A DNA stretch of 64,000 bases from Bacteroidota bacterium. Its GTDB lineage: Bacteria > Bacteroidota > Bacteroidia > Cytophagales > Cytophagaceae. The stretch lies in assembly GCA_023428135.1 (NCBI GenBank), contig JAEYZG010000010.1, positions 124,001-188,000 of the forward strand. The letters run 5' to 3'. Below are positions 26,253 to 35,868 of the stretch, piece by piece. A program made the position numbers and the translations under genes. Under the pieces are notes generated by a model. That model searched no databases. It was given only the letters and a program-made list of their open reading frames with translations, and had not been told where the DNA came from. Position 1 is the first letter of the stretch. Every line of letters begins with the position of its first letter.

Positions 26253-28451
26253 CTATTCTTTATTTAGCAAAATTTTCTTTGTTATAATTCTACCTTTTGA
26301 GAAGAATTGTACAATGTACAATCCATGATTTTCTTTACTAAGATTTATGGGATAGACAAATGTATCTTCTTCTAACTTTACTTCTGTTACTACATCTCCC
26401 AGAGTGTTGAATACTTTAATAACATCCCCTTTATCAAAATTAACTATAGTAGCATCAAACTCTCCAACAGTGGGGTTAGGACTAACATCAAAAATATCAT
26501 CCTCAAGAAGGATACGCCTCATAACAGAAAGAGTATCATCAGCTGAATAATTATCTATTTCAAATACACCTACACGCGCAGGTTGATTGTCTTTTATGTC
26601 AATCCATCCTCTGATATCAGTACGTTGATCACAATTCTGCATCCAAACTGCTGCATACACTATATTATTCCAATAACCGCTTGGAGGGACCCAATTTATA
26701 TCTCCCGATTTGAAGCCCCGCCCAGTGGGTGCATTAAAATATCTCTTTTGAAGATTTCCTCCCCACCTATTAACAATTTCAAAGGTAGCAGTATATGCAT
26801 TATATGCCAATTCGGTCTTATCACCGTCTCTTAACTCCCATCTATCATTTCTACCATCTCCATTTGGAGTTACGAGGTTGGGCCAAAAATAAGTAAAGCC
26901 GCCCTTAAATTTTGGCTCAACGAAATATGCCAAATTAATCGACTGGTTTAAGCATGGATCCGTAATGGTAACGCCGTATGTTGTTTGACTAGATGGATTC
27001 ACAGTTATTTGCGGTCCGGTTTCACCTGTACTCCACAAATAAGTAAAATTTCCACTTCCCCCTGTTGTAATAGCCGACAGCTTTCTATCGCAAAATTCAT
27101 CACTAAGAACTAGTGACCCTGAAAGCGGACATCCAGGCTCTATGGAAGCTTCAAAAGAAGCACCACTATTGCAAGAAAAACCCTCCTCCAAGCTTATATA
27201 ATCTGCTGCCCTGAAAATAACTGATTGCCCTGATTGAATAATAACTGGGCCTTGAGATACAGATGGATCAACATTGCTGCCCGCTTTAATATAAGTCTCA
27301 TACCGATTGTAGGAAGGAAGATTTTGAGTATTTTGAAATAATTTATATGTTACACATCTTTCAACAACTTGTCTAGCAACTATTTCATCCGTGGCAATAC
27401 ATCCGTGTTTATCTGTCACCGTAACAGAATAATTTCCAGGATCATTATACCCAAAATTGATATATGAGGTTGTCTGCCCGTTACTCCACAAGTAACTAAA
27501 TGGCTGTCTATTCTCCAAGCTACCTAATAATCTAGCATGTGCCCATGCTTGTTTATTTACACACAAATCAATATCTTTTCCTATGTCAACTGAAAATTCT
27601 CTTATATATGTTGCCGTAGATAACGTCCTAGTGCAGCTGGTAATTAAATCTGTAATTTCGCAATTATAGAATGTATTGCTTGCTTCCACAGTAATTTGTT
27701 GTGTTGTAGCACCTGTAGACCATAGGTACGAATAATTCCCAGAACCTGCAAGAGGGGTAACTCCAAGAGTCAATAGCTTCCCAGGACATGTTACCTGAAT
27801 GGGTGTAATTTCCGCATCAAAATTAACAACTTCTTTAAACTCAATATCATCTATACTGAAATCATTACCAAAAGTAGATTCCGATATTTTCCGATATTTT
27901 AGAATTTGCAATTGTACCTGGCCAGTAAATGTCGCAATGTACTCGCCACAAAATAGTTTCCATCCATTTGTAAAAGGGGCTGTTCCAGAGGAAATAACGA
28001 GCCCATCTACTGCAAGTGCAAACCCCGGCTCAGTATCTGTTTCTGACAAAATCCAAGCTTGAAAATTATATTTTTTACCAGTGACAACTTGTACACTTTG
28101 ATACCATGCCCTATTATATTCCGGACCTGAGTTTCCCCATAATCCATCTCCGATAAACCTAGCTGCCCCAAATGCCTTAATTTTCCAATTTTTAATGTAT
28201 GCCCCATTTGGTCCCACCGAATAAACACCATTCCTATTAGAGCCTATAGGCCACAAAATAGAACTTGAGCAGTTCTTAGTCATATCACTCCCAAAAGTGA
28301 TCCCCGCATTAGTACAACTAATTTCAAACCCTCCGTCAATCACAAGGTTTGGATTATTCCCGATACAACCTAAACATTGAGCATTTATCTCTTTGGGCAT
28401 CGCCCAAAAGGTTATTATAATTAAAATAAAATTATATAGATTCCTTTTCAT
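26253..28451 (-). CDS. large secreted surface protein with CHU_C-like module and T9SS type A sorting domain
   Basis: This 732-residue protein has a signal peptide ending in INAQ, a jelly-roll-like N-terminal module (NLVIDGGFEIS…YNFQAWILSETDTEPGF, about 30-205), two or three SprB/PKD-like segments (YSYLWSTGATTQQITV, FSYLWSNGQTTSYI, FTYLWSTGETGPQI), a '3-coathanger'-type segment (SGQSVIFRAADYISLEEGF), a CHU_C-like module (LVTPNGDGRNDRWELRDGD…EIVNRWGG, about 525-630) and finally a type A sorting domain (VSPNPTVGEFDATIVN…GLYIVQFFSKGRIITKKILL). CHU_C modules normally close a protein as type B signals, so having one followed by a type A signal is unusual. A surface adhesin role is inferred only. 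Confidence 0.85.
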   Translation of the reverse strand: MKRNLYNFILIIITFWAMPKEINAQCLGCIGNNPNLVIDGGFEISCTNAGITFGSDMTKNCSSSILWPIGSNRNGVYSVGPNGAYIKNWKIKAFGAARFIGDGLWGNSGPEYNRAWYQSVQVVTGKKYNFQAWILSETDTEPGFALAVDGLVISSGTAPFTNGWKLFCGEYIATFTGQVQLQILKYRKISESTFGNDFSIDDIEFKEVVNFDAEITPIQVTCPGKLLTLGVTPLAGSGNYSYLWSTGATTQQITVEASNTFYNCEITDLITSCTRTLSTATYIREFSVDIGKDIDLCVNKQAWAHARLLGSLENRQPFSYLWSNGQTTSYINFGYNDPGNYSVTVTDKHGCIATDEIVARQVVERCVTYKLFQNTQNLPSYNRYETYIKAGSNVDPSVSQGPVIIQSGQSVIFRAADYISLEEGFSCNSGASFEASIEPGCPLSGSLVLSDEFCDRKLSAITTGGSGNFTYLWSTGETGPQITVNPSSQTTYGVTITDPCLNQSINLAYFVEPKFKGGFTYFWPNLVTPNGDGRNDRWELRDGDKTELAYNAYTATFEIVNRWGGNLQKRYFNAPTGRGFKSGDINWVPPSGYWNNIVYAAVWMQNCDQRTDIRGWIDIKDNQPARVGVFEIDNYSADDTLSVMRRILLEDDIFDVSPNPTVGEFDATIVNFDKGDVIKVFNTLGDVVTEVKLEEDTFVYPINLSKENHGLYIVQFFSKGRIITKKILLNKE

Positions 28452-28471
28452 AATATCATATTAAATGCCTA

Positions 28472-29815
28472 TTATTTCTTCAATTTTACTTCAATCTCTT
28501 TAATCATATCCATAAGAAGTTGATTATTATTCTTTAAAGCCTCGTTCTCCTTCTTCATCTCTATCATATAAAGCGTAAGCTCCTCAATTTTCTGTAAAAG
28601 TTTAGCATCCATTTGTACAAGATCGACCCCATCTTTACCAACCTCTTCAGCAGATGGTATTTCTGGCAAATGTCTATTTTCTTTTATAAAAGCCTCCACA
28701 GATTCAAGTGATTTCAGCTTATAATCTTTATCAAAAACAAAGTCAGGCCAGTTCCCAGTATTAGCGCACTTCATTCCTACAGAAACTATGGTTCCGCCAA
28801 CATATAACTTATGATTCCCAGTAGCAGGTAACACTCCTCCATCTCCCATGAAAATCTTTCCATCATCCTTTATTCTAAAATATTCATTATACGTCGTGGC
28901 GCTAGTATATCTGCCTATTCTAAAATAAGAAGGTCCTGCAACTTGCGCTCCTAATGCCCAACCATATGTACCGTATGTTGTTGAGGTAGTTCCATTGTCA
29001 AAAAGAATTGTTGGCTCATTTAATGCTCCCGTATTAGAATTCCAGGTATTTGTCAGCTTCAGCATCACGTTTTTTCCTTTACTGGCATCGCCACCATTTC
29101 TTTTAAGCTCCAGCAGTGCAGAAGGCAAGGATTCAGCACCTGTACCAATTCCAACATTACCATTTCCACCTACCAGCATTTTAACTCTTTGACCCTCCGC
29201 AGTTGTTGTTGTTGTCGCGAACTTAATTGACTTGCCCTCTGCTGTCGTCAAAAGCATTAAGTTATTGGAAGTACTTCCAGGACCAGAATAAAGAACTACA
29301 TCTTTATTCTTTGCATCATTACCATGACAACCATCGCACGTCGACACAGCAAGAGTACCATAGGCATCAGGAGAAGCGATCAAAAATTGTGGATTCGAAG
29401 AGCCATAAACATGTAACCTGGCCTCTGACCAGCTTGGCACTATTCCAATTCCAAGTTGACCTGATGATGTTAGGGTCATTCGAGTGGTCGCCGTACTACC
29501 CAAATTTGTAGCGTCTGACAATGTCCGGAAATAAAGGTTTCCTGCACTCGGCCAGTTAAAGTAACCACTGCCTGCCGTTCCAATTGTCAAATAAGCAGAA
29601 GTGAATCTGGCGGCACCTTTGTATGTACCTCCTCCGGTTAATTTTAACCCGACTGTTGAACCACCCACGCCCACAACAACATCCGATGTTTCACTTGTTG
29701 ATGATCCTACATACGTTGGATCAGTCGTGGTCGCATTAGGAATATTCCACTGCTGCTGCGAAAATGCGTTAATCATAAAAAGTAATCCAGAAACTAATGT
29801 TAAAAGTTTTTTCAT
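28472..29815 (-). CDS. secreted fibre-like protein with C-terminal coiled coil
   Basis: This 447-residue protein has a signal peptide (MKKLLTLVSGLLFMINAFSQ) and a Gly/Ser/Thr-rich beta-structured body (…GSTVGLKLTGGGTYKGAARF…GNVGIGTGAESLPSALLELKRNGG). It closes with a motif common in Bacteroidota fibre-type proteins (IKENRHLPEIPSAEEVGKDG) and a coiled coil (LLQKIEELTLYMIEMKKENE, about 400-447) that likely drives trimerisation. No T9SS sorting domain is seen. It lies 20 bases upstream of the large T9SS protein gene on the same strand, so they may be expressed together at the cell surface. Confidence 0.78.
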   Translation of the reverse strand: MKKLLTLVSGLLFMINAFSQQQWNIPNATTTDPTYVGSSTSETSDVVVGVGGSTVGLKLTGGGTYKGAARFTSAYLTIGTAGSGYFNWPSAGNLYFRTLSDATNLGSTATTRMTLTSSGQLGIGIVPSWSEARLHVYGSSNPQFLIASPDAYGTLAVSTCDGCHGNDAKNKDVVLYSGPGSTSNNLMLLTTAEGKSIKFATTTTTAEGQRVKMLVGGNGNVGIGTGAESLPSALLELKRNGGDASKGKNVMLKLTNTWNSNTGALNEPTILFDNGTTSTTYGTYGWALGAQVAGPSYFRIGRYTSATTYNEYFRIKDDGKIFMGDGGVLPATGNHKLYVGGTIVSVGMKCANTGNWPDFVFDKDYKLKSLESVEAFIKENRHLPEIPSAEEVGKDGVDLVQMDAKLLQKIEELTLYMIEMKKENEALKNNNQLLMDMIKEIEVKLKK

Positions 29816-30245
29816 TGTACTAATAGTTTGGGTTTATTAAGAAATTATTAAAAATTTTTATATTATAGTCAAAGCCGTAAATCACAAGAGATCCAATAAC
29901 TCCCATTTTACCTTAGCTCTATTACCTTTTTATCTATCAATGCCTGCCTACTCCATTCATGAGTGAGAACCTTGCATCTTCAAACTATAATCAGCTCACT
30001 AATTCAAATCAAAAATGAGGCAATTAAAACATCTATGTAATTAGGCTCCGATTTCCTTTTTCGTTCTTGAAAAAATGATTCTTTTAAGGCAATTGAACAA
30101 GGTTGAAAATTGACAATTTTATACAAATCAAATCATACATAATTAACAGACTTCCAAATTTTATTTTGTTCCCAGATTTTAAAAAAAAAAATTATCCGCC
30201 ATCAGAGAAGAAAATCAAAAACAGTATTACTCCTAAAAACAAAAA
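29816..30245. other. intergenic region upstream of the fibre-like protein gene
   Basis: About 430 AT-rich bases with an A9 run near 30180. I saw no clear promoter box, repeat or open frame. Confidence 0.5.
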
Positions 30246-30269
30246 GCGTTTACCACTGACGATAAACGC
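30246..30269 (-). terminator. probable intrinsic terminator
   Basis: A 7-bp stem GCGTTTA/TAAACGC (30246-30252 with 30263-30269), A-rich on the left side, gives a hairpin plus T-rich tail on the minus strand, 40 bases past the stop of the propeller protein gene. Confidence 0.6.
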
Positions 30270-30308
30270 CTTTACAATGTAAATTTAAATATTATTATAA
30301 AGCTATCT

Positions 30309-31169
30309 TTACTTCTGATCAAATGAATATCCTACAACACTATTCCCAAAGAAAGTAGGCACTAATACCAACTTTTGCTGAGGAATATACCAGATGTCAG
30401 CAGCATTAATTTTTTCATCTTTTGTATCAAGTAACTTGCTGACCGTTTTATCTTTAATATAATTGATCTCTCCGTTCCAGTTCGAAATCAAATAAGCACC
30501 TCTGGTAATTTCAACTATACCATCACCGGAAGGAACGCTCTCTGCTATAACTTCAGCATTTTTCTTATCATAGGAAACATTATAAAACCTGCCACCTTTC
30601 ATATCAATAACTCTTAAGCCATCTTTAAGGGCAAGCAAACCGTTTGGCTTCTCAAATAAACTGTTTTCAAGCCATAAGCTTGTAGTTCCATCTTTCAGAA
30701 GATAAATCTTTTTATTTGAAGAATCTGAAATGTAAACATTGCCAGAAGCATCGGTGGTAATATCATTGAGAAAAACAGCTCCTTCAATAGTAAAAGATTT
30801 TTCAATCTTACCAGATAAAATATCTATAACAACAACTTTATTTATATCCGAGACATATAATTTATTTTCAACAATTCCCATTCCTTTAGGCGCATCAAGA
30901 CCTTTGACCCACTCAAGTTCCGAAATCTTCCCGTCTGTACCGAGCTTGGTTATAAAGCCATTGCCATCATGAACTGATCCGTCTCCATTGATATTGGCAA
31001 CATACAGCACATTTCTTTTCGCATCAAAGATGACTGATTCAGGAGTTTTCAATACCGCTTCCGTTTCCCATTTCTTTTGAAGAGTCGGCTCTCCGGATCT
31101 GGTGATTACTGTAAAAGATACTGCAACAAACAGCACAAAAGGCAGGAATAATTGTTTAAGATTGAGCAT
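30309..31169 (-). CDS. exported SMP-30/NHL-like beta-propeller protein
   Basis: This 286-residue protein has an N-terminal hydrophobic signal (LFLPFVLFVAVSFTVI) and a six-bladed propeller sequence of the SMP-30/gluconolactonase-like type: TPESVIFDAKRNVLYVANI, GLDAPKGMGIVENKLYVSDI, LNDITTDASGNVYISDSSN and EKPNGLLALKDGLRV. The Glu in TPESV and Asn in EKPNG sit where the metal ligands of SMP-30 lie, so lactonase activity is possible but unproven. It is transcribed alone, with a terminator after it and 135 bases before the upstream methyltransferase stop. Confidence 0.8.
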   Translation of the reverse strand: MLNLKQLFLPFVLFVAVSFTVITRSGEPTLQKKWETEAVLKTPESVIFDAKRNVLYVANINGDGSVHDGNGFITKLGTDGKISELEWVKGLDAPKGMGIVENKLYVSDINKVVVIDILSGKIEKSFTIEGAVFLNDITTDASGNVYISDSSNKKIYLLKDGTTSLWLENSLFEKPNGLLALKDGLRVIDMKGGRFYNVSYDKKNAEVIAESVPSGDGIVEITRGAYLISNWNGEINYIKDKTVSKLLDTKDEKINAADIWYIPQQKLVLVPTFFGNSVVGYSFDQK

Positions 31170-31304
31170 ATTAATTTAGGTTAAACATTTTCGCCAATCT
31201 AAAACATATTTTAAGAGAATGCATTAACTTCTCGCAGGCACCTTCATAATTATTTTTTTCCTACAGATAATAAAATATTAAAAAAGTTAAATTATACATA
31301 TCTT

Positions 31305-31835
31305 TTATAAAATCACTTTTGCAGCATAATCCCATAATACAATTCCCATTGTCACTGACACATTAAAACTGTGTTTTGTCCCAAACTGCGGGATTTCAAG
31401 GCAAATGTCAGTCAGCGCGATCACATCTTCTTCTACTCCAAACACTTCATTGCCAAAAACAAATGCATACTTAGCATTTTTATCAGGCGCAAAATCCTGA
31501 AGCATCTGACTGCCTTCTGCTTGTTCCACAGAGGCAATTATATAGCCCTCCTCCTTAAGCCTGATGATGGCATCTGAAGTTTTTGCAAAATACTCCCATG
31601 CAACGGAATCTTCAGCTCCTAAAGCACTTTTGTGTATTTCTCTGTGAGGAGGCCTGGCTGTAACTCCACACAAATAAAGCTTTTCAACTTTAAAGGCATC
31701 CCCGGTTCTGAATCCCGCTCCAACGTTGTGCATACTTCTGATGTTGTCAAGAACCAGAACAACAGGGTGTTTGTCAGAACTTTTATACTCATCCACACTC
31801 AGGCGGTTCAACTCATCTAGTTTCAACTTTTTCAT
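31305..31835 (-). CDS. TrmH/SpoU-family RNA 2'-O-methyltransferase
   Basis: This 176-residue SPOUT methyltransferase is expected to methylate a ribose 2'-OH in tRNA or rRNA using S-adenosylmethionine. The three SpoU motifs are present: LDNIRSMHNVGAGFRTGDAF (motif 1), AFVFGNEVFGV (motif 2) and LEIPQFGTKHSFNVSVTMGIVLW (motif 3, forming the knot). I chose the ATG at 31835 (MKKLKLDELNRLS). The frame stays open a further 38 codons upstream through copy B of the dispersed element, including ATG at 31880 (MLNPRLFLC), but those residues are not part of the family. The target base is unknown. Confidence 0.92.
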   Translation of the reverse strand: MKKLKLDELNRLSVDEYKSSDKHPVVLVLDNIRSMHNVGAGFRTGDAFKVEKLYLCGVTARPPHREIHKSALGAEDSVAWEYFAKTSDAIIRLKEEGYIIASVEQAEGSQMLQDFAPDKNAKYAFVFGNEVFGVEEDVIALTDICLEIPQFGTKHSFNVSVTMGIVLWDYAAKVIL

Positions 31836-31856
31836 ATTAAATAATTTATGAGGACA

Positions 31857-31864
31857 CAAAAATA
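31857..31864 (-). promoter_or_regulatory. candidate -7 box TATTTTTG of the methyltransferase gene
   Basis: On the minus strand TATTTTTG fits TAnnTTTG, ends 21 bases before the chosen ATG, and immediately follows the conserved CCCGG end of dispersed element copy B. The matching layout at copy A strengthens the call a little. Confidence 0.4.
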
Positions 31865-31960
31865 GCCGGGGATTAAGCATTATAAAAATTTCACAGCCAA
31901 TCAACTCCATATAAGTTAACTTTAAGTGATTGATTATAGTGATTAACAAGCCTTTTCAAT
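31864..31960 (-). repeat. dispersed upstream element, copy B
   Basis: It aligns along its length with copies A and C and keeps GCTTAATCCCCGG and the GTTAATCACTATAATCAATC end. It lies between the methyltransferase gene and the divergent mutS gene, 29 bases upstream of the methyltransferase ATG. Confidence 0.78.
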
Positions 31961-32105
31961 GACCAATGATAATTTGGAATAAAAAGTTATTCACAATCAG
32001 GAGAGAAAAAAGGAGGAAAACAGCAAAAACCGTAAATTTAAGATTGGAACAGCAAGACCTTTGAGGTTTAAACTGTTCTCCAGCATTGATTTAAATAATT
32101 TTACT

Positions 32106-34733
32106 ATGAGTGAAACCAAATCGTTTTCAGAGACACCTCTGATGAAGCAGTATAATGCTATAAAGGCAAAACATCCGGGAGCTTTATTACTTTTCAGGGT
32201 TGGTGACTTTTATGAAACATTTGGAGAAGATGCCATTAAAGCAAGCAAAATCCTTGAAATAACGCTGACTAAAAGAGGCAATGGAACAGCTTCTGAAGTA
32301 GCACTTGCCGGATTTCCTCATCATTCTCTTGATACATATCTTCCAAGACTGGTTAGAGCAGGACAACGTGTAGCCATATGCGACCAACTTGAAGACCCGA
32401 AAATGGTCAAGGGTATTGTGAAAAGAGGCGTAACAGAACTGGTAACCCCAGGTGTATCTTTTAATGATCATGTACTAGAGGTTAAAAGGAACAACTATCT
32501 TGCTTCTGTTCAATTCGGAAAGGACTTTACAGGGATATCATTCCTGGATATTTCAACGGGAGAGTTTCTGACAGCTCAGGGAGATAATTCTTACATAGAA
32601 AAGCTTCTGATTAACTTCAACCCATCGGAAATAATTTATTCCAAGGCAAAAAAACAATTGTTCGAGCAACATTTCGGAGATAAGTATAACACTTATTGCC
32701 TGGACGAATGGGTTTATTCTTACGATTATGGATACGATCTTCTCACCAAACACTTTGGCACTTCTTCATTAAAGGGATTTGGAGTTGAAAACCTTCCGGA
32801 AGGTATCGTTGCTGCCGGCGCTGTATTTTATTATCTCGCAGAAACAGAGCATAGAGAAGTAAAGCACATTGTAAATCTCTCAAGAATTGAAGAAGAAAAA
32901 TACATGTGGCTCGACCGCTTCACAGCAAGAAATCTTGAGCTTGTATATCCGCAGAATGCAGAAGCAATCCCTTTAATCCAAATTCTTGATAAGACACTTA
33001 CTCCCATGGGAGGAAGAATGCTTAAGAAATGGATGCTTCTTCCATTGAAGGAGAAGAAACCGATTGAGGAAAGACTAAATGTGGTTGATGCCATGGTTAA
33101 GGATGAAGACCTGTTAAAAGGCCTTACCCAGGAGCTAAGACATATTGGAGATCTTGAAAGACTCATTTCAAAAGTAGCAGTGCGCAGGGTTAATCCCAGA
33201 GAAATGCTACAATTGAAAAGAGCACTCGAGCACATCAGGCCGGTAAAAGCAATTCTTGAGCAAAGCAGTATTGAAGCTTTAAAGAAACTGGCTGAGCAGT
33301 TAAACAACTGCGAACTGCTTACGGAAAAAATAAGCAAAGAAATCAAGAACGATCCACCTGTTGTTACCAACCAGGGTAACATCATTCAGGATGGTATAAA
33401 TCAGGAACTGGACGATTTAAGAAAAATTGCCTTCAGCGGAAAAGATTACCTCATACAGATTCAGCAAAGAGAAGTAGAACGTACAGGTATCAGCTCTCTT
33501 AAAATTGCTTACAACAAAGTATTCGGATATTACCTTGAAGTTACAAATGCTCACAAAGACAAGGTTCCTGCTGACTGGATCAGGAAGCAGACACTTGTAA
33601 ACGCAGAAAGATATATCACAGAAGAGCTGAAAAATTACGAAGAAAAGATCCTTAATGCCGAAGACAAGATCTTTCAGATTGAGCAGCGATTATTCAATGA
33701 AATGGTGATCTTTGCAGAAGATTATGTACTGCCGGTTCAGCAAAATGCAAGGGCTATAGCTGTGATTGATTGTCTTGCTTCATTTGCACAAACTGCTGTT
33801 TCAAATAACTATGTAAAACCTACCATAAACGAAAGTAAGGGACTTGTAATCAAAGAAGGTCGTCACCCTGTAATTGAACAGCAACTTCCTCCGGGAGAGT
33901 CTTATGTTCCTAACGATATTTTTCTTGATGACTCAAGTTGCCAGATCATCATCATTACAGGACCAAACATGGCGGGTAAGTCTGCTTTGCTAAGGCAGAC
34001 AGCCCTTATAGTATTACTTGCTCAAATCGGAAGTTTTGTGCCTGCTTCATCAGCGGAGATTGGCTTGGTTGATAAAATATTTACACGTGTAGGCGCTTCC
34101 GATAATTTATCTAAAGGGGAATCTACCTTCATGGTGGAAATGACAGAAACAGCAAGTATTCTCAATAACCTTAGTGAAAGAAGTCTCGTGCTGATGGATG
34201 AGATCGGAAGAGGTACAAGCACCTATGACGGGATATCAATAGCCTGGTCAATAGTCGAATACCTTCATAGCCATCCGAAATATAGGGCCAAAACTTTATT
34301 TGCTACACACTACCATGAGCTGAATCAACTTGCTAATGATTTCCCGAGAATTAAGAATTTCAATGTTTCAGTAAAAGAAGTCGGCAACAAAGTCGTCTTT
34401 ATGCGCAAACTTAAAGAGGGAGGCAGTGAACACAGCTTTGGTATTCATGTAGCTCAAATGGCCGGTATGCCAAACCCGGTTGTATTAAGAGCAAACGAAA
34501 TTATGCACCACCTTGAGAAAGAAAAGGTGAGCAACAATAGTGACGATAAAATTAAAGACATTCCAAAGAACAACTTTCAACTACAACTATTCGAGCCCTC
34601 AGATCCGGGATTTGAGAAAGCAAGAGAATTGCTTAAAAAAATAGACATTAATACTATTTCTCCAGTGGAAGCGCTATTAAAGCTTAATGAGATTAAACTC
34701 ATGCTGACAGAGAAAGAATCAAGTATAAAATAA
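32106..34733 (+). CDS. mutS: DNA mismatch repair protein MutS
   Basis: This 875-residue MutS1 recognises mismatches and starts methyl-independent repair with MutL. The N-terminal mismatch-binding domain has the Phe-x-Glu motif in RVGDFYETFGEDA. The core and clamp follow, and the C-terminal ATPase carries Walker A (GPNMAGKSALLRQ), the signature STFMVEMTETASIL, Walker B (LVLMDEIGRGTSTYDG) and the H-loop (LFATHYHELNQL). Length is typical. I chose ATG at 32106 (MSETKSFSETPLMKQYN); the in-frame ATG at 32061 adds 15 unrelated residues. The gene is divergent from the methyltransferase gene and ends at an imperfect hairpin. Confidence 0.97.
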   Translation: MSETKSFSETPLMKQYNAIKAKHPGALLLFRVGDFYETFGEDAIKASKILEITLTKRGNGTASEVALAGFPHHSLDTYLPRLVRAGQRVAICDQLEDPKMVKGIVKRGVTELVTPGVSFNDHVLEVKRNNYLASVQFGKDFTGISFLDISTGEFLTAQGDNSYIEKLLINFNPSEIIYSKAKKQLFEQHFGDKYNTYCLDEWVYSYDYGYDLLTKHFGTSSLKGFGVENLPEGIVAAGAVFYYLAETEHREVKHIVNLSRIEEEKYMWLDRFTARNLELVYPQNAEAIPLIQILDKTLTPMGGRMLKKWMLLPLKEKKPIEERLNVVDAMVKDEDLLKGLTQELRHIGDLERLISKVAVRRVNPREMLQLKRALEHIRPVKAILEQSSIEALKKLAEQLNNCELLTEKISKEIKNDPPVVTNQGNIIQDGINQELDDLRKIAFSGKDYLIQIQQREVERTGISSLKIAYNKVFGYYLEVTNAHKDKVPADWIRKQTLVNAERYITEELKNYEEKILNAEDKIFQIEQRLFNEMVIFAEDYVLPVQQNARAIAVIDCLASFAQTAVSNNYVKPTINESKGLVIKEGRHPVIEQQLPPGESYVPNDIFLDDSSCQIIIITGPNMAGKSALLRQTALIVLLAQIGSFVPASSAEIGLVDKIFTRVGASDNLSKGESTFMVEMTETASILNNLSERSLVLMDEIGRGTSTYDGISIAWSIVEYLHSHPKYRAKTLFATHYHELNQLANDFPRIKNFNVSVKEVGNKVVFMRKLKEGGSEHSFGIHVAQMAGMPNPVVLRANEIMHHLEKEKVSNNSDDKIKDIPKNNFQLQLFEPSDPGFEKARELLKKIDINTISPVEALLKLNEIKLMLTEKESSIK

Positions 34734-34745
34734 ATATATGACCTC

Positions 34746-34784
34746 ATTCTCTTAGAGATCCCAGCCTGGCGCCTCTAGGAGAAT
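34746..34784. terminator. probable terminator between convergent genes
   Basis: ATTCTCTTAGAG (34746-34757) pairs with CTCTAGGAGAAT (34773-34784) at 11 of 12 positions around a GC-rich 15-base loop. It follows mutS by 12 bases and is followed by TGTTTCCATTTT. The opposite-strand radical SAM gene ends beyond it. Confidence 0.55.
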
Positions 34785-34829
34785 TGTTTCCATTTTCAAT
34801 ACTTTTAACTTGCAGTTTTTGCTTTCGGC

Positions 34830-35813
34830 TTAAAGCTTAAAAAGTTTTTTCCAGGTTCCTTTAATCATATTATACTTCAGGGTACTGGGCAAAGCCATCC
34901 AGAAATATCGAGTTACATCAACTGCAAAAGATGGCTGCATATAACAATTGATTGCACAGCCTTCGCATTGTTCATACCTGCCTTCTAATTTTATGAGCTT
35001 CTGCACCCTATCAGATGTATAGAGGTTGTACAGGTTAGCTTCAATATCAAGAGCTTCCATTCCCAGGTGATAACAAGGAAGTAGAAGTTTATTCTCGGGA
35101 GAAATTACAATGGTAGTACTGGCAGCTTTGCAAACAGGATCATCAATATGATTACCTCCATTTTTCCTTAAAGCAATGAATGCCTGATTGAGATAAATTA
35201 ATTTTTCTGATGCAATCTTTTCAAGACGATCCAAAGCATTATCCGACAGGCCTCCATTAGTATTTACCCCATTATACTCAAACACAGGATTAAGTATAAG
35301 CAAAAGGTCATTAGGCAGTGCAAACTTTTTATATACTTCCTCTATCTGATCTATATTTTTTTCAAATACCGTAAACAATATATCAGGCCTTTCACCAATC
35401 TCTTTTGCAATTTTTATAGATTCTACAAAGAAATCAAAACATGCTACACCTCTTGAGCTATCATGTTCTGCTTTATGAGAGGAGTCAAGGGAGAAGTGCA
35501 GCATATCTATGTTGCCTTTCAACCTCTCTGCATATTTGGGATAAAGAAGGGTATTAGTGGTAACAGTTGTAATAAACCCCATGTCTTTCGCAAGTGACAA
35601 AAGTTGATCCAGTTGCTGGTGTAGCAAAGGCTCACCACCAGTGAAATCAATTACTTTCACACCAAGTTTCTTAAGATCTCTGAAGTTAGCTCTTGCTTGC
35701 TCAAGTGTAACATATGGAGAAGGTTTTTCCCAGATATCACAAAATGTGCAACTTGCATTGCATCTATATGTGACATAGTAATTACACAAAACCGGATGTG
35801 AAATGAGCCTCAC
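34830..35813 (-). CDS. radical SAM protein with SPASM-like C-terminal cysteines
   Basis: This 327-residue radical SAM enzyme has the CxxxCxxC cluster motif in YRCNASCTFCDIW and the SAM-binding FTGGEPLLH motif. The C-terminal part has further cysteines (PVCKAAST, LLPCYHLG, YEQCEGCAINCYMQP) that suggest one or more auxiliary Fe-S clusters of the SPASM/twitch kind. The family modifies peptides or cofactors, but no small peptide gene or partner enzyme is next to it, so the substrate is unknown. It lies 55 bases after the PhoX-like gene on the same strand. Confidence 0.85.
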   Translation of the reverse strand: MRLISHPVLCNYYVTYRCNASCTFCDIWEKPSPYVTLEQARANFRDLKKLGVKVIDFTGGEPLLHQQLDQLLSLAKDMGFITTVTTNTLLYPKYAERLKGNIDMLHFSLDSSHKAEHDSSRGVACFDFFVESIKIAKEIGERPDILFTVFEKNIDQIEEVYKKFALPNDLLLILNPVFEYNGVNTNGGLSDNALDRLEKIASEKLIYLNQAFIALRKNGGNHIDDPVCKAASTTIVISPENKLLLPCYHLGMEALDIEANLYNLYTSDRVQKLIKLEGRYEQCEGCAINCYMQPSFAVDVTRYFWMALPSTLKYNMIKGTWKKLFKL

Positions 35814-35868
35814 TTAAACTAAACTTTTGTATAAATTCTGAAATAAAGGTCAGAAACACAAAAAAAGG

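Noticed and set aside
34830..35813. Assignment of the radical SAM protein to a named pathway enzyme (for example HpnH or a quinohemoprotein maturase)
   Set aside because: The diagnostic residues and gene neighbours for those families are not visible, so only the superfamily is given.
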